Below are positions 34,663 to 45,541 of a stretch of DNA of 64,000 nt, in pieces; position 1 is the first letter of the stretch; every line of letters starts with the position of its first letter. The translations under genes and the position numbers were made by a program. Origin of the DNA: Brevundimonas viscosa (GTDB lineage Bacteria; Pseudomonadota; Alphaproteobacteria; Caulobacterales; Caulobacteraceae); assembly GCF_900116065.1 (NCBI RefSeq), contig NZ_FOZV01000005.1, positions 196,001 through 260,000 on the forward strand, given 5' to 3'. The notes beneath the pieces were generated by a model that did no database searches, was not told the origin of the DNA, and saw nothing but the letters and a program-made list of their open reading frames with translations.

Positions 34663-36549
34663 ATGCGGCTTGTGTGGCTGACGGGATCGCTGGCGCTCGC
34701 GCTTCTGCTGGCCGTGCTGGCGCTGCAGGTTCCACGCCCCGCCCCGGCCGACGCGCCGCCTTCCGCCTTCTCGGCCGCGCGCGCGCTCGCCGATGTGAAC
34801 GAGATCGCCCGCGCGCCCCACCCGCTGGGCTCGGCCGAGCACGCCCGCGTCCAGGCCTTCCTCCTCAGCCGCTTGGAGCGGCTGGGTCTGGAGACCTCGA
34901 CCCAGACGGGCCCGATCTCGCGCGGCGCGGCCCGCTACCTGCGCCAGATGGGCGGCGACCCGGCGGCGGCCGGCTACCGGGCGGTCAACCTGATCGGCGT
35001 CCTGCCCGGGCGAAACCCCGACCTCCCCGCCGTGGCCCTGATGGCCCACTACGACACGGTGCCGATGTCGGCCGGGGCCGCCGACGACTCGGCCGGGGTG
35101 GCGGCGGTGCTGGAGGCGGTGCGCGCCATCCGCGGCCGCGGGGCGGCCGACCGCACCCTCGTCGTCCTGTTCACCGACGCCGAGGAGATCGGACTGGACG
35201 GCGCCCGCATCTTCTGGGGCGGCCATCCCCTTCGCGACCGCATCGGCGCCGTGGTCAACCTCGAGGCCCGGGGCGGCGGCGGCCGCGCCATGATGTTCGA
35301 GACCGGCCGCGGCAACGCCCAGACCATCGACCTGCTCGCCCGCGTCGCCGGCCGCGTCGACGGCGGCGTCACCTCCAACTCGCTGGCCGTGTTCGTCTAC
35401 GAGATGATGCCAAACGGCACCGACTTCACCGTCCCGCGCGATCGCGGCGTGCAGGGGCTGAACCTCGCCTTCATCGGGCGCCCGGAGCAGTACCACGCCG
35501 CCGTCTCGACCCCCGAAGCGCTCGATCCCAGCAGCGTCCAGCACATCGGCTCCCAGGCGCTGGAGGCCGCCGACGTCCTGCTGCGCGCGCCGGATCTGCC
35601 CGCCCGAACCACCGACGCCGTCTACGCCGACCTGTTCGGCCGGATCGTGATCGCCCATCCGCCGGCGCTGGGCTGGGGCCTGTTCGTCGGCGCGGCGCTC
35701 CTGTTCGGCTTCGCCGCCTGGCGCGCCCGCTCACGCGCCGGCCTGACCCCGGGCGACATCGGCCGCGGCGCCGTCGACGGGCTGTGGTTCCTCTCCACCG
35801 GCCTCGTCCTCGCCCAGGCCGTGCGGCTCTTGGGCGGGCCGATGGCGGCCCGGGCCGAGAGCGCCGACGCCTACTACGTCCTGCTGGCCCGCCTGCCCTG
35901 GCTGGAGGCCGGCGTCGCGGCGGCCCTGCTCGCCCTCGTCCTCGTGCTGATCGGCGGCCGCGGCCGGCTGGACCGGCGCTGGATGGTGGTCGCGGTGGCG
36001 GTCGTCGCGGTCGCGGCGATGGTCTACGGCGGCTTCGACCCGGTGCTGGCCGGCGCCGCCGGAGTCGCCGCCGGGCTCTCGGCCTTCCCGGGCCTGTCGC
36101 CCCGCTCGACCTGGGGCGGCTGGACCGGCCTCATCGCCTTGGTCCTCGTCCTGGGCGTCGCGGCGCAGGCGGCCGCCCCCGCCACCGCCTTCCTCTTCCT
36201 CTGGCCCGGTCTGCTGGCGGCCGCGGCGGCCGCCCTCGCCGCGGCCCTCGACCCCGGCCTGACCCGCTGGCCGTCACGGGCGCCGGTCGCCCTGACCGCC
36301 ATCCTCGGCGTCGGCTGGTTGATCAGCCTGGGGCATCCGGTCTTCCTCGGAGTCGGCATGGACCTCCCCGGCGCGCTCGCCCTCTTGGCCCTGCTGGCGG
36401 CCATGCTGCTTCGGCCGCTGGAGCCCGGCGTCGGTCTGCGGCGCTCCTTGCTGATCATCGCCGCCGCCATCCTGGTCCTCGGTTCGTCGGCTGCGGTCGC
36501 GGGCCGGTTCGTGGAGCCGATGAGCCTGCCGGCGGCGGCGGACGCCTGA
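34663..36549 (+). CDS. Membrane-anchored M28-family zinc peptidase
   Basis: 628 residues. An N-terminal hydrophobic anchor (residues ~4-24) precedes an M28 domain with metal ligands in [26 protein letters not shown], and a later [11 protein letters not shown] histidine. About eight hydrophobic helices follow from residue ~330 to the end. Family members are aminopeptidases whose catalytic part faces the periplasm. The GGGGAGGG ribosome site supports the ATG. It precedes recA by 163 bases. Confidence 0.85.
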   Translation: MRLVWLTGSLALALLLAVLALQVPRPAPADAPPSAFSAARALADVNEIARAPHPLGSAEHARVQAFLLSRLERLGLETSTQTGPISRGAARYLRQMGGDPAAAGYRAVNLIGVLPGRNPDLPAVALMAHYDTVPMSAGAADDSAGVAAVLEAVRAIRGRGAADRTLVVLFTDAEEIGLDGARIFWGGHPLRDRIGAVVNLEARGGGGRAMMFETGRGNAQTIDLLARVAGRVDGGVTSNSLAVFVYEMMPNGTDFTVPRDRGVQGLNLAFIGRPEQYHAAVSTPEALDPSSVQHIGSQALEAADVLLRAPDLPARTTDAVYADLFGRIVIAHPPALGWGLFVGAALLFGFAAWRARSRAGLTPGDIGRGAVDGLWFLSTGLVLAQAVRLLGGPMAARAESADAYYVLLARLPWLEAGVAAALLALVLVLIGGRGRLDRRWMVVAVAVVAVAAMVYGGFDPVLAGAAGVAAGLSAFPGLSPRSTWGGWTGLIALVLVLGVAAQAAAPATAFLFLWPGLLAAAAAALAAALDPGLTRWPSRAPVALTAILGVGWLISLGHPVFLGVGMDLPGALALLALLAAMLLRPLEPGVGLRRSLLIIAAAILVLGSSAAVAGRFVEPMSLPAAADA

Positions 36550-36594
36550 AGGAGATACGTCAAATTCGGTCGTAGCCTCTCAACGCGCCGAAAA

Positions 36595-36609
36595 GAACAT
36601 ATTGGCAAC
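36595..36609. promoter_or_regulatory. Imperfect LexA (SOS) box candidate upstream of recA
   Basis: GAAC-N7-CAAC at 36595-36609, 104 bases before the recA ATG. The alphaproteobacterial SOS box is GTTC-N7-GTTC, whose complement is GAAC-N7-GAAC, so this site has one mismatch. A second GAAC at 36612 gives an alternative pairing with 13-base spacing. Confidence 0.4.
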
Positions 36610-36712
36610 CGGAACAAACCGTGCACATAGTCCCGCTCACGAAACGAGGGGGCGGGTCCGGGCGGGTCTCTCCCGAAACCAGATGGGAATCATGGCAAGG
36701 GAGACAAAGGCG

Positions 36713-37792
36713 ATGGCACAGGCGGCTTTGAAACTGGTGGGCAAGGAAGACGGCGACAAGCAACGCGCGCTCGAGGCGGCGATCGCCCAGATCGACCGCG
36801 CCTTCGGCAAGGGTTCGGTGATGAAGCTCGGCAAGGCCGGGGTGGTCGCCGAGATCGAGAGCGTCTCGACCGGTTCGCTGGGCCTCGACATGGCCCTCGG
36901 CATCGGCGGCCTGCCGGTCGGCCGGGTGATCGAGGTGTTCGGTCCCGAGTCCTCGGGCAAGACCACGCTGGCCCTGCACACCGTGGCCGAGGTCCAGAAG
37001 AAGGGCGGCACCGCCGCCTTCGTCGACGCCGAGCACGCGCTCGATCCGGTCTACGCCCAGAAGCTGGGCGTCAACCTCGACGACCTTCTGGTGTCGCAGC
37101 CCGACGCCGGCGAGCAGGCGCTGGAGATCGTCGACACCCTGGTGCGCTCGGGCGCCGTGGACATCGTGGTGGTCGACTCCGTCGCCGCCTTGACCCCCCG
37201 CGCCGAGATCGAGGGCGAGATGGGCGACAGCCTGCCCGGGCTTCAGGCCAGGTTGATGAGCCAGGCGCTGCGCAAGCTGACCGCCTCGATCTCGAAGTCG
37301 AAGTGCATCGTCCTGTTCATCAACCAGATCCGTCACAAGATCGGGGTGATGTACGGCTCGCCGGAGACCACGACCGGCGGCAACGCGCTGAAGTTCTACG
37401 CCTCGGTGCGCCTCGACATCCGCCGCACCGGCGCGATCAAGGACCGCGACGAGGTGGTCGGCAACACCACCCGGGTGAAGGTGGTCAAGAACAAGGTCGC
37501 CCCGCCTTTCCGCGAGGTGATCTTCGACATCATGTACGGCGAGGGCATCTCCAAGATCGGCGAGATCATCGACCTCGGCGTCAAGGCGGGGATCATCGAG
37601 AAGTCGGGCAGCTGGTTCAGCTACGACAGCCAGCGCATCGGCCAGGGGCGCGAAAACGTGCGCGCCTTCCTCAAGGCCAATCCGGACATCGCCGCCTCGA
37701 TCGAGAAGGCGGTGCGCGCCTCGACCAACAAGATCGCCGACGAGCTGCTGGGTACGCCCGAGCCGGACGAGGGTCAGGATCTCGAGGGCTGA
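36713..37792 (+). CDS. recA: Recombinase RecA
   Basis: 359 residues. Landmarks: [20 protein letters not shown], Walker [10 protein letters not shown] (about 77-85), VDAEHALDP, the [11 protein letters not shown]alker B, the L2 region [21 protein letters not shown], and an acidic C-terminus PDEGQDLEG. RecA coats single-stranded DNA, drives strand exchange and triggers LexA cleavage. The ATG at 36713 matches the family N-terminus; an in-frame ATG at 36692 adds only 7 residues. A strong terminator follows. Confidence 0.97.
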   Translation: MAQAALKLVGKEDGDKQRALEAAIAQIDRAFGKGSVMKLGKAGVVAEIESVSTGSLGLDMALGIGGLPVGRVIEVFGPESSGKTTLALHTVAEVQKKGGTAAFVDAEHALDPVYAQKLGVNLDDLLVSQPDAGEQALEIVDTLVRSGAVDIVVVDSVAALTPRAEIEGEMGDSLPGLQARLMSQALRKLTASISKSKCIVLFINQIRHKIGVMYGSPETTTGGNALKFYASVRLDIRRTGAIKDRDEVVGNTTRVKVVKNKVAPPFREVIFDIMYGEGISKIGEIIDLGVKAGIIEKSGSWFSYDSQRIGQGRENVRAFLKANPDIAASIEKAVRASTNKIADELLGTPEPDEGQDLEG

Positions 37793-37812
37793 CGTCAGGT
37801 CTTCCCGACGAA

Positions 37813-37829
37813 AGTGCACGATGTGCACT
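37813..37829. repeat. 17-bp perfect inverted repeat between recA and its terminator
   Basis: AGTGCAC-GAT-GTGCACT, 20 bases after the recA stop. The dyad could be an operator, or a short RNA hairpin ahead of the terminator. No protein is identified. Confidence 0.5.
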
Positions 37830-37908
37830 CGAAATTGTTCAGTGTGTACTTCTCCGGCCGGGTCCGCCGACCCGCCATCCGACCCCGCCGGGCCGGGCCG
37901 GACGGAGC

Positions 37909-37942
37909 GGCCGCCCGACCCACCCGTCGGGCGGCCTTTTTT
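37909..37942 (+). terminator. Strong intrinsic terminator after recA
   Basis: Eleven-base perfect stem GGCCGCCCGAC / GTCGGGCGGCC, six-base loop CCACCC and a run of six Ts. Confidence 0.93.
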
Positions 37943-38001
37943 CGCAGGCGAACCAAAGCCGAACTCGCGGGTTGCCTGCCTGTTCAAGCCGGAGATCCGC
38001 C

Positions 38002-38271
38002 ATGGCCGACGTCCAGTCCCTCAGCCAGTTCACCCTCTCGGAGACCCCCGACGGCTACCTGATCGAGATCGAGGGCGACGGCGGCGCCTCGATCGCCGTC
38101 GAGGCCTCACCGGAACAGCTCGACGCCATCATCGACGCCCTCGCCGACCTTCTCGACGACGAGGACGATGACGACGCCGCCCCCTCCGACGCTTACGACG
38201 GCGACGGTCCGGACGAGGAGGAAGACGAGGACGAGCACGTCGACGACGTGGTCCACGAGGAGGAAAGCTGA
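38002..38271 (+). CDS. Small acidic hypothetical protein
   Basis: 89 residues. The first half (MADVQSLSQFTLSETPDGYL and VEASPEQLDAIIDALADLLD) looks like a short folded domain; the last ~35 residues are almost all Asp and Glu. It sits between the recA terminator and a membrane protein gene. A GGAG site lies 12 bases before the ATG. The acidic tail suggests a binding or mimicry role, which is inference. Family not recognised. Confidence 0.65.
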   Translation: MADVQSLSQFTLSETPDGYLIEIEGDGGASIAVEASPEQLDAIIDALADLLDDEDDDDAAPSDAYDGDGPDEEEDEDEHVDDVVHEEES

Positions 38272-38328
38272 GCCGTATGGCAAGCGTCCGGCGACGGCGC
38301 TAGGCTCGCTCCCGCAAGGGAGACAGCC

Positions 38329-38790
38329 ATGGCCCGCCGCTCGACCTCGACCGCCCGCGCCGTCCTGCTCGCAGGGCTCGCCGCTGGCGCGGTCGACATC
38401 CTCGCCGCCTTCGTCATCTACCGCCCGGCATCGCCCGCGCGCATCCTCCAGTCCGTGGCCAGCGGGCTGCAGGGGACGGCAGCCTTCGAGGGCGGCCTTG
38501 CCAGCGCAGCGATCGGCCTCGCCGCCCACTTCCTGATCTCGATCGGCTTCGCCGGCCTGTACCTGGCGGCCGCCGGCCCCGCCCCGGTGCTGCTGCGCCG
38601 TCCCCTGGTCTCCGGCCTGACCTTCGGCCTGTTCGTCTACGGGGTGATGAACGCCGTCGTCGTGCCGCTGTCGCTCGCTCCGGACCGGCCGGGCCCGCCG
38701 CCGGAGATGATCGGCCTCGGCCTCCTCGCCCACGCCCTGTTCGGCCTCGCCCTCGCCTTCACCGCCGCCCGCCTGGCGCCCCGACGCTGA
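38329..38790 (+). CDS. Four-helix integral membrane protein
   Basis: 153 residues, with about four hydrophobic helices starting AVLLAGLAAGAVDILAAFVIY and ending LLAHALFGLALAFTAARLA. It resembles small uncharacterised inner-membrane proteins; function is unknown. AAGGGAGA lies before the ATG. It lies 57 bases after the acidic gene and 78 before alaS. Confidence 0.7.
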   Translation: MARRSTSTARAVLLAGLAAGAVDILAAFVIYRPASPARILQSVASGLQGTAAFEGGLASAAIGLAAHFLISIGFAGLYLAAAGPAPVLLRRPLVSGLTFGLFVYGVMNAVVVPLSLAPDRPGPPPEMIGLGLLAHALFGLALAFTAARLAPRR

Positions 38791-38868
38791 CGCCGCCCCC
38801 AGGGGTGATGCGTTCGCGGCGAAACCCCTATATGGACGCAGCCTCCCCTGAAGCGTCCGCGACGAACC

Positions 38869-41529
38869 ATGGCCAGCCTGAACCAGATCCGCTCCACCTT
38901 CCTCGACTTCTTCGCCGCCGACGGCCACGAGAAGGTGCAGTCCGCCCCGCTGGTCCCCCAGAACGACCCGACCCTGCTGTTCGTCAACGCCGGCATGGTG
39001 CCGTTCAAGGACTACTTCACCGGCGCCGCCACCCCGCCGTACCGCCGCGCCGCCAGCTCGCAGAAGTGCGTCCGCGCCGGCGGCAAGCACAACGATCTCG
39101 ACAACGTCGGCTACACCGCTCGTCACCACACCTTCTTTGAGATGCTGGGGAATTTCTCCTTCGGCGACTACTTCAAGGAACACGCCATCGAGCGCGCGTG
39201 GGCCCTGGTCACCAAGGAATTCGGCCTCGATCCCGACCGGCTGATGGTCACCGTCTACATTGACGACGACGAAGCCTTCGACATCTGGAAGAAGGTCGCC
39301 GGCTTCCCCGACCACAAGATCGTCCGCATCGCCGGCAGCGACAACTTCTGGGCCATGGGCGACTCCGGCCCCTGCGGCCCCTGCACCGAAATCTTCTGGG
39401 ACCACGGCGAGCACATCCCCGGCGGCCCTCCGGGCTCGCCGAACGAGGACGGCGACCGCTTCGTCGAGATCTGGAACAACGTCTTCATGCAGTTCGAGAA
39501 GGAGAACGACGAGATCGTCCGCTCCCTTCCCAGACCCTCGGTCGACACCGGCATGGGTCTGGAGCGCATCGCCGCCGTGCTGCAGGGCGTCCACTCCAAC
39601 TATGACGTCGACCTGTTCAAGGCCCTGATCGCCGCCTCGGAGGACGCCACCTCGACCAAGGCTGAGGGCGACCGCGCGCCCAGCCACCGGGTCATCGCCG
39701 ACCACCTGCGCAGCTCGTCCTTCCTGATCGCCGACGGCGTCACCCCCTCCAACGAGGGCCGCGGCTATGTGCTGCGCCGGATCATGCGCCGCGCCATGCG
39801 CCACGCCCACCTGCTGGGCGCCTCTGACCCGCTGATGCACCGGCTGGTCCCCGCGCTGGTCACCGAGATGGGCGAGGCCTATCCCGAGCTGAAGCGCGCC
39901 CAGGCCTTCATCGAGGACACGCTGAAGCAGGAGGAGATCCGCTTCCGCACCACCCTGGGCCGCGGCATGGGCCTGCTCGAGGACGCCACCCGCGACCTGC
40001 CGCAGGGCGGGATCATCACCGGCCAGACCGCCTTCACCCTCTACGACACCTATGGCTTCCCGCTCGACCTGACCCAGGACGAGGCCAGACGCCGCGGCTT
40101 CAACGTCGACGTCGACGGCTTCGAGACGGCCATGGCCGAGCAGCGCGAGCGCGGCAAGGCCAACTGGAAGGGCTCCGGTCAGAGCGCCAACGCCGGCGAG
40201 TGGCTGGCGCTGCGCGACCGCCTCGGGCCGACGGTGTTCACCGGCTACGAGGCGGTGGACGACACGGGCGAGGTGCTGGCGCTGATCCACGAGGGGCACG
40301 CGGTGGACCGGGTCGAGACCGGCCACACGGCCGAGGTCGTCTTCGATCGCACCCCCTTCTACGGCGAGGGCGGCGGCCAGGCCGGTGATCGCGGCGAGAT
40401 CGAATGGACCGACGCTTCCGGCCAGACGGGCGCGGCGACCGTGCTGGACGTCCAGAAGCACGGCGGCGACCTCTTCGCCCACCGGCTCGAGGTGACCTCG
40501 GGCGTCCTCGAGATCGGCGCCCGGGTCGGACTGCATGTCGATCCGCAGGCGCGGCTGACCACCCGCGCCAACCACTCGGCCACCCACCTGCTGCACGCCG
40601 CCCTCCGCAACGTGCTGGGCGCCCACGTGGCCCAGAAGGGCCAGATGGTCGACGCCGAGCGCATCCGCTTCGACTTCAGCCACAACGCCCCGCTGACCGA
40701 CGATGAGATCGCCGCCATCGAGGACGAGGTGAACGCGATCGTTCGCCAGAACCTGCCCGCCGAGACGAAGCTGATGGCGCCGCAGGCCGCGATCGAGGCC
40801 GGGGCCATGGCCCTGTTCGGCGAAAAGTACGGCGACGAGGTCCGCGTCCTCACCCTCGGCAAGGCGCTGGCCGGCGAGGGCGACTATTCGGTCGAACTGT
40901 GCGGCGGCACCCACGTGGGCCGCACCGGCGACATCGCCCTGTTCAGGATCGTCTCGGAGAGCGGCATCGCCGCCGGCGTGCGCCGCATCGAGGCCCTCAC
41001 CGGCGAGGCCGCCCGTCAGCACCTGCTGGCCCAGGCCAACGTCGCCCGACGCCTGGCGCAGGGCTTCAAGGTCCAGCCCGGCGACGTCCCGGCCCGGGTC
41101 GAGGCCCTGACCGGTTCGGTCAAGGCGCTCGAGAAGCAGGTCGCCGAGCTGAAGAAGCAGCTGGCCCTCGGCGGCGGCGCCGGCGGTGTCGCGGCGCCCG
41201 AGGACATCGGCGGGGTCAAGCTGATCGCGCGGGTGCTGGACGGCGTCGGCGGCAAGGAGCTGCGCGGCGTGGCCGAGGACTTTCGCAAGCAGGTCGGTTC
41301 GGGCGTAGTGGCCCTGATCGGCGTCGCCGAGGGCAAGGCGGCGGTCACCGTCGCCGCCACCTCGGACATGGCCGGCAAGGTCAACGCCGCCGACCTCGCC
41401 AAGGCGGCGGTGCTGGCCATGGGCGGCCAGGGCGCCGGCGGCAAGCCCGACTTCGCCCAGGGCGGCGCTCCGGACGGCTCGAAGGCCGAGGCGGGTCTGG
41501 CGGCGGTGCGGGCGGCGCTGGCCGGCTAG
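38869..41529 (+). CDS. alaS: Alanyl-tRNA synthetase
   Basis: 886 residues. The N-terminal class II core begins [22 protein letters not shown], with [20 protein letters not shown]. The editing domain carries the zinc/catalytic [11 protein letters not shown] and [11 protein letters not shown], and the C-terminal DHHA1-like part ends [13 protein letters not shown]. It charges tRNA-Ala and clears Ser/Gly mischarges. It follows recA by about 1 kb, a neighbourhood I recall in Caulobacter (not checked). Its stop overlaps the convergent DUF2939 gene by 4 bases. Confidence 0.97.
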   Translation: MASLNQIRSTFLDFFAADGHEKVQSAPLVPQNDPTLLFVNAGMVPFKDYFTGAATPPYRRAASSQKCVRAGGKHNDLDNVGYTARHHTFFEMLGNFSFGDYFKEHAIERAWALVTKEFGLDPDRLMVTVYIDDDEAFDIWKKVAGFPDHKIVRIAGSDNFWAMGDSGPCGPCTEIFWDHGEHIPGGPPGSPNEDGDRFVEIWNNVFMQFEKENDEIVRSLPRPSVDTGMGLERIAAVLQGVHSNYDVDLFKALIAASEDATSTKAEGDRAPSHRVIADHLRSSSFLIADGVTPSNEGRGYVLRRIMRRAMRHAHLLGASDPLMHRLVPALVTEMGEAYPELKRAQAFIEDTLKQEEIRFRTTLGRGMGLLEDATRDLPQGGIITGQTAFTLYDTYGFPLDLTQDEARRRGFNVDVDGFETAMAEQRERGKANWKGSGQSANAGEWLALRDRLGPTVFTGYEAVDDTGEVLALIHEGHAVDRVETGHTAEVVFDRTPFYGEGGGQAGDRGEIEWTDASGQTGAATVLDVQKHGGDLFAHRLEVTSGVLEIGARVGLHVDPQARLTTRANHSATHLLHAALRNVLGAHVAQKGQMVDAERIRFDFSHNAPLTDDEIAAIEDEVNAIVRQNLPAETKLMAPQAAIEAGAMALFGEKYGDEVRVLTLGKALAGEGDYSVELCGGTHVGRTGDIALFRIVSESGIAAGVRRIEALTGEAARQHLLAQANVARRLAQGFKVQPGDVPARVEALTGSVKALEKQVAELKKQLALGGGAGGVAAPEDIGGVKLIARVLDGVGGKELRGVAEDFRKQVGSGVVALIGVAEGKAAVTVAATSDMAGKVNAADLAKAAVLAMGGQGAGGKPDFAQGGAPDGSKAEAGLAAVRAALAG

Positions 41530-42074
41530 TTTCCGCTCTCGATATCAACCGCGGCCAGCTTCCACGCGAACAGGCCGCGGCGTTCGAGGATCAGGGCCAG
41601 TTGCTGGTCCGGCCGGTCGCGATCCGTCAGCGTGACCGCGAAGTGGTTCAGGTCGCGATAACCCCACGACTGGTGGATGTCGTCGCTGTCGCGGGCGTCG
41701 CCCGGCTCCCGTTCCGGCGGCTGGGTCGGGTCGGGAGCCTCGGCGGTGACGACCATCTCGGCCACCATCTCCGGCGTCACCAGGGTGTCCACGGCGCCCG
41801 ACAGCAGCATCGGGGCCAGCATCAGGCCAAGGCCGCCGAGATCACTGCCGGCGATGTCAGGATCGCGCCGCATGCGAGCCACAAGCTCGGCGTTGAGCTC
41901 TTCCTTCAGGCTCTGGCGCAGGGAGGGGAAGTCCACCAGCGCCTCCAGCTTGCGGGCGTCCCCGGCCTTGGCGGCGCGGATCAGCCCCTGGGCCGCCAGC
42001 ACCGGCGCGGCGGCCCACGCCGCGGCCACTGCGACGATGGCCGCCAGCGCAAGCCCGATCAGAAGCTTCTTCAT
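41526..42074 (-). CDS. DUF2939 family protein (copy 1)
   Basis: 182 residues with an N-terminal helix ([20 protein letters not shown]) acting as signal or anchor. A domain beginning [31 protein letters not shown] follows, the DUF2939 signature, and the chain ends [17 protein letters not shown]. It sits head to tail with a paralogue. A GGAGGG ribosome site precedes the ATG. Function is unknown. Confidence 0.82.
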   Translation of the reverse strand: MKKLLIGLALAAIVAVAAAWAAAPVLAAQGLIRAAKAGDARKLEALVDFPSLRQSLKEELNAELVARMRRDPDIAGSDLGGLGLMLAPMLLSGAVDTLVTPEMVAEMVVTAEAPDPTQPPEREPGDARDSDDIHQSWGYRDLNHFAVTLTDRDRPDQQLALILERRGLFAWKLAAVDIESGN

Positions 42075-42154
42075 GCGATCCCTCCGGCGTCGTAACGCCT
42101 CCCCACGGCCACGGTTGCCCCGAGTCGAAGGCCGCTGCCAGAGGTTGCGTCGGC

Positions 42155-42754
42155 TCAGCCGGCCTTGCGTCCGGTCGGAGCTGGCGCCCCCGCCGGGCGG
42201 GGGCTTACGGCGGACGGCGCCACCCCGTCGGGCAGGCCGATGTGGGCGAGCCGCCATTCGAACGGGCCGCGCCGTTCAAAGGTGAAGATGGTGCGCGACC
42301 CGCCCTCGTCGCTCACCCCAAGGCGCGCCCGGTTGACGCCCCAGTACACCGGGGTCGGCGTCGGATCGCTGGCGCGGCTCGAGGGCGTGAGCGACGTGCG
42401 CTGGCGGGCGAAGCGGCCCTCGCCCCGCGTCAGCGCCGCCATCGCGGCCGGCGTCAGGTACGCGTCCACGTCCTCGGAGGCGACGGCTTCCGGCTCGAAC
42501 TGCCGACGCACCGCGCCGACCGGATCCTCGAGGAAGGACGGCGCCGGCGCCTGGGCGGCCGGGTTCCCGGCCAGCTGAGGCCGAAGCGACTGGCGCACCG
42601 CCGGGTAGTCGATGAGCCGGGCGAGCGCCGCGGCGTCATTGGCGTCGGCTGCGGAGCGGATCGCGAAGAATGCCACGGCCGGGGCGGCGAAGAAGCTGAT
42701 CACCGCCACGATCACGGCCAGCAGCAGCAGATTGCCGATGATCTTCACGCGCAT
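42155..42754 (-). CDS. DUF2939 family protein (copy 2)
   Basis: 199 residues, paralogous to the 41526-42074 product. N-terminal anchor LLLLAVIVAVISFFAAPAVAFF, then RSAADANDAAALARLIDYPAVRQSLRPQL, and a closing FERRGPFEWRLAHIGLP. The two are translated in the same direction with an 80-base gap and probably form an operon. The last ~20 residues are Pro/Ala-rich. Confidence 0.82.
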   Translation of the reverse strand: MRVKIIGNLLLLAVIVAVISFFAAPAVAFFAIRSAADANDAAALARLIDYPAVRQSLRPQLAGNPAAQAPAPSFLEDPVGAVRRQFEPEAVASEDVDAYLTPAAMAALTRGEGRFARQRTSLTPSSRASDPTPTPVYWGVNRARLGVSDEGGSRTIFTFERRGPFEWRLAHIGLPDGVAPSAVSPRPAGAPAPTGRKAG

Positions 42755-42806
42755 CTCCCGAACACCGGTTCATCAATGCACGAAGCGCGGATCGGCTCAA
42801 AGAAAA

Positions 42807-42832
42807 GCCCGCCGGACGCGAATCCGGCGGGC
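42807..42832 (-). terminator. Terminator downstream of icd
   Basis: Ten-base stem GCCCGCCGGA / TCCGGCGGGC with a six-base loop; on the icd strand it is followed by TTTTCTTTG. It lies 26 bases past the icd stop. Confidence 0.88.
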
Positions 42833-42858
42833 CGTTCCTGTCGACCGCGATCGATGCC

Positions 42859-44073
42859 TCAGGCCGCCATGGCCTTGTTCAGGTTCTCCGCGACCTTGTC
42901 GAGGAAGCCCTCGGTGGTCAGCCAGCCCTGCTGGTCGCCGACCAGCAGCGCCAGGTCCTTGGTCATGAAGCCGCTCTCGACGGTGTCGACGACGACCTTC
43001 TCCAGCGTCTCGGCGAAGGCGATCAGGTCCTGGTTGCCGTCCAGCTTGCCGCGATGCTTGAAGCCGCGGGTCCAGGCGTAGATCGAGGCGATCGAGTTGG
43101 TCGAGGTGGCCTCGCCCTTCTGGTGCTGGCGGTAGTGGCGCGTGACGGTGCCGTGGGCGGCTTCCGACTCCAGCACCTTGCCGTCCGGCGTCATCAGCAC
43201 CGAGGTCATCAGGCCCAGCGAGCCGAAGCCCTGGGCCACCACGTCCGACTGCACGTCGCCGTCGTAGTTCTTGCACGCCCAGACGAAGCCGCCCGACCAC
43301 TTGATGGCGGCGGCCACCATGTCGTCGATCAGCCGGTGCTCGTAGGTCAGGCCGCGGGCCTTGAACTCTTCGGCGAACTCCTCGTCGAAGACCTTCTGGA
43401 ACAGGTCCTTGAAGCGGCCGTCGTAGGCCTTGAGGATGGTGTTCTTGGTCGACAGATAGACCGGATAGTTGCGATTCAGGCCGTAGGCGAAGCTGGCCCG
43501 GGCGAACTCGATGATCGACTCGTCGAGGTTGTACATGCCCATGGCCACGCCGGCGCCCGGGGACTTGTAGACCTCGTGCTCGATCACCTGGCCGTCGTCG
43601 CCGACGAACTTGATCGACAGGGTGCCGGCCCCCGGCATCAGGAAGTCGGTGGCCTTGTACTGGTCGCCGAAGGCGTGGCGGCCGACGACGATCGGCTGGG
43701 TCCAGCCGGGGACCAGACGCGGCACGTTCGAGCAGATGATCGGCTCGCGGAAAACCACGCCGCCGAGGATGTTGCGGATGGTGCCGTTCGGCGACTTCCA
43801 CATCTTCTTGAGGTTGAACTCCTTCACCCGCGCCTCGTCCGGGGTGATGGTGGCGCACTTTACGCCGACGCCGTGGCGCTTGATCGCCTCGGCCGCGTCG
43901 ACCGTCACCTTGTCCTCGGTCGCGTCGCGGTTCTCGATCGACAGGTCGTGGTAGTCGAGCTCGAGGTCCAGGTACGGGAAGACCAGCTTGTCCTTGATCA
44001 TCTGCCAGATGATCCGGGTCATCTCGTCGCCGTCGATGTCCACGATGGGGTTGGCGACCTTGATCTTGGCCAT
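42859..44073 (-). CDS. icd: NADP-dependent isocitrate dehydrogenase
   Basis: 404 residues of the dimeric eukaryote-like subfamily: [55 protein letters not shown], and [21 protein letters not shown]. The NADP-recognising region is near [16 protein letters not shown]. It oxidises isocitrate to 2-oxoglutarate in the TCA cycle. The ATG at 44073 begins the conserved N-terminus. A strong terminator follows. Confidence 0.96.
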   Translation of the reverse strand: MAKIKVANPIVDIDGDEMTRIIWQMIKDKLVFPYLDLELDYHDLSIENRDATEDKVTVDAAEAIKRHGVGVKCATITPDEARVKEFNLKKMWKSPNGTIRNILGGVVFREPIICSNVPRLVPGWTQPIVVGRHAFGDQYKATDFLMPGAGTLSIKFVGDDGQVIEHEVYKSPGAGVAMGMYNLDESIIEFARASFAYGLNRNYPVYLSTKNTILKAYDGRFKDLFQKVFDEEFAEEFKARGLTYEHRLIDDMVAAAIKWSGGFVWACKNYDGDVQSDVVAQGFGSLGLMTSVLMTPDGKVLESEAAHGTVTRHYRQHQKGEATSTNSIASIYAWTRGFKHRGKLDGNQDLIAFAETLEKVVVDTVESGFMTKDLALLVGDQQGWLTTEGFLDKVAENLNKAMAA

Positions 44074-44259
44074 GCGGGTTTCGCGCCTCTGACTTGGGAT
44101 GGGGAGTGGTGGCGGCGGTATAGCCCTCGCCGCCGGGCGCGCAAACCCCGCGGGGCGAGGCTCGTCTGTTGCGCCTCCCCTGCCCGCTCCGGGGGCAGCA
44201 GGCGGGCGGTACGGCTGGACTCCGGCGAGCCGTTTCCCTTCGCGGCGCGTTAAGCGGCG

Positions 44260-45186
44260 ATGCCAGTCTCCGCCTCCCATCCTGATGCGCCCGAGATCCT
44301 CGTCATCGGCGCCGGCCCGGCCGGCCTCACGGCCGCCACATACCTTGCCCGCTTCCGCCGGCAGGTGCTGGTCGCCGACGGCGGATCGCCGCGGGCCTGC
44401 TGGATTCCTCTCAGCCACAACATGCCCGGGTTTCCCCACGGCATCACCGGCGACGCCATCCTGCGCCGGATGACGGAGCAGGCGCAGGAATACGGCGCGA
44501 CAATCGAGCCGGGCGCGGTCGGCAGTCTGCACCGCGACGGCGACAGGTTCGTCGCCCGGCTGAACGGCCGCGAGGTCCGGACGCGAGCCGTGCTGCTCGC
44601 CACCGGCGTGGTCGATCATCACCCCGACCTGCCGGGGGTCGAACGCGCGATCGAACGGGCGCAGGTTCGCATCTGCCCGATCTGCGACGGCTATGAAGCC
44701 ACGGACAAGGCGGTGGCCGTGATCGGCTGCGACGACACAGGCGTGCGGGAGGCGAGCTTCCTGCGCACCTACTCCCGGCGGGTGACGCTCATTCACGTCG
44801 GCCCGCCGGAGGCCCTGACCGCGAACGGCGAACTTGACCGCCTTGGCATCGAACTGATCCGCGCCCCGATCGACAACGTGCGGCTCGACGGCGACCGCGT
44901 GACCGCGCTGGGATGGAACGGGACATTCCGCGCCTTCGACCTGGTCTATTCGGCGCTGGGAACATCACCCAATGCGCAGCTGGCTGGCGGGCTGGGCGCT
45001 GCTGTGGGCGAGGACGGCCGTCTGGTGGTCGACGGACACCAGCGGACCAGCGTCCCGGGCCTCTACGCCGCCGGGGACGTGGTCCGCGGACTGAACCAGA
45101 TCGCCGTGGCCACGGCGGAGGCGGCGATCGGGGCGACGGCGATGCACAATGACCTGCGGGAGGCCGACGGACTCGTGGTCCGCTGA
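44260..45186 (+). CDS. Thioredoxin reductase-like FAD-dependent oxidoreductase
   Basis: 308 residues. FAD-binding [15 protein letters not shown], the redox CxxC (Cys139 and Cys142) in [13 protein letters not shown], and the C-terminal FAD motif [17 protein letters not shown]. The second Rossmann motif reads [12 protein letters not shown] rather than the GxGxxS/A expected for NADPH, so the electron donor may differ from true thioredoxin reductase. No thioredoxin gene is adjacent. Confidence 0.85.
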   Translation: MPVSASHPDAPEILVIGAGPAGLTAATYLARFRRQVLVADGGSPRACWIPLSHNMPGFPHGITGDAILRRMTEQAQEYGATIEPGAVGSLHRDGDRFVARLNGREVRTRAVLLATGVVDHHPDLPGVERAIERAQVRICPICDGYEATDKAVAVIGCDDTGVREASFLRTYSRRVTLIHVGPPEALTANGELDRLGIELIRAPIDNVRLDGDRVTALGWNGTFRAFDLVYSALGTSPNAQLAGGLGAAVGEDGRLVVDGHQRTSVPGLYAAGDVVRGLNQIAVATAEAAIGATAMHNDLREADGLVVR

Positions 45187-45310
45187 AATCCGGCTCGACC
45201 CGGCCCCGGGAGCAGGAGACTCCGGAGCCGGGCCACGACCCGCAAGGGGCCGACGATCACGCGCGGGGGAAGGGAATTCGCCTGCGACGGACCGGATCAC
45301 GTGCTGAGGA

Positions 45311-45442
45311 TCAGCGCTGCGCGGATTTGAGGACCGGGGCCGGACCGCGCAGCCGACGCCGCGTCCGGCTCCGCCGCCAGTCGTCGAGGACTGAAGCCCA
45401 GCCCCATGCGGGTTCCTTATGCGTGCGGTACATTTCTTCCAT
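45311..45442 (-). CDS. DUF1127-like microprotein
   Basis: 43 residues from ATG 45442 with a strong GAGGAGG site. It opens MEEMYRTHKEPAWGWASVLD and carries DWRRSRTRRRLRG, the Arg-rich motif of DUF1127 proteins. Such microproteins can bind RNA or act in phosphate and carbon responses. It diverges from the LysR gene, whose product is the natural candidate regulator. Confidence 0.65.
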   Translation of the reverse strand: MEEMYRTHKEPAWGWASVLDDWRRSRTRRRLRGPAPVLKSAQR

Positions 45443-45541
45443 GTCAGCCTCCTCGGCGGGGCGCTTCTGATGTTGATGACTATCGGCTTGACAGCGCTGC
45501 GTCACAAACCAGAATGTCCGCCACCGCAACAAGGCTGACTT

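Noticed and set aside
38107..41022. Long - strand open frame across alaS
   Set aside because: Shadow of alaS; no recognisable domain, skewed composition.
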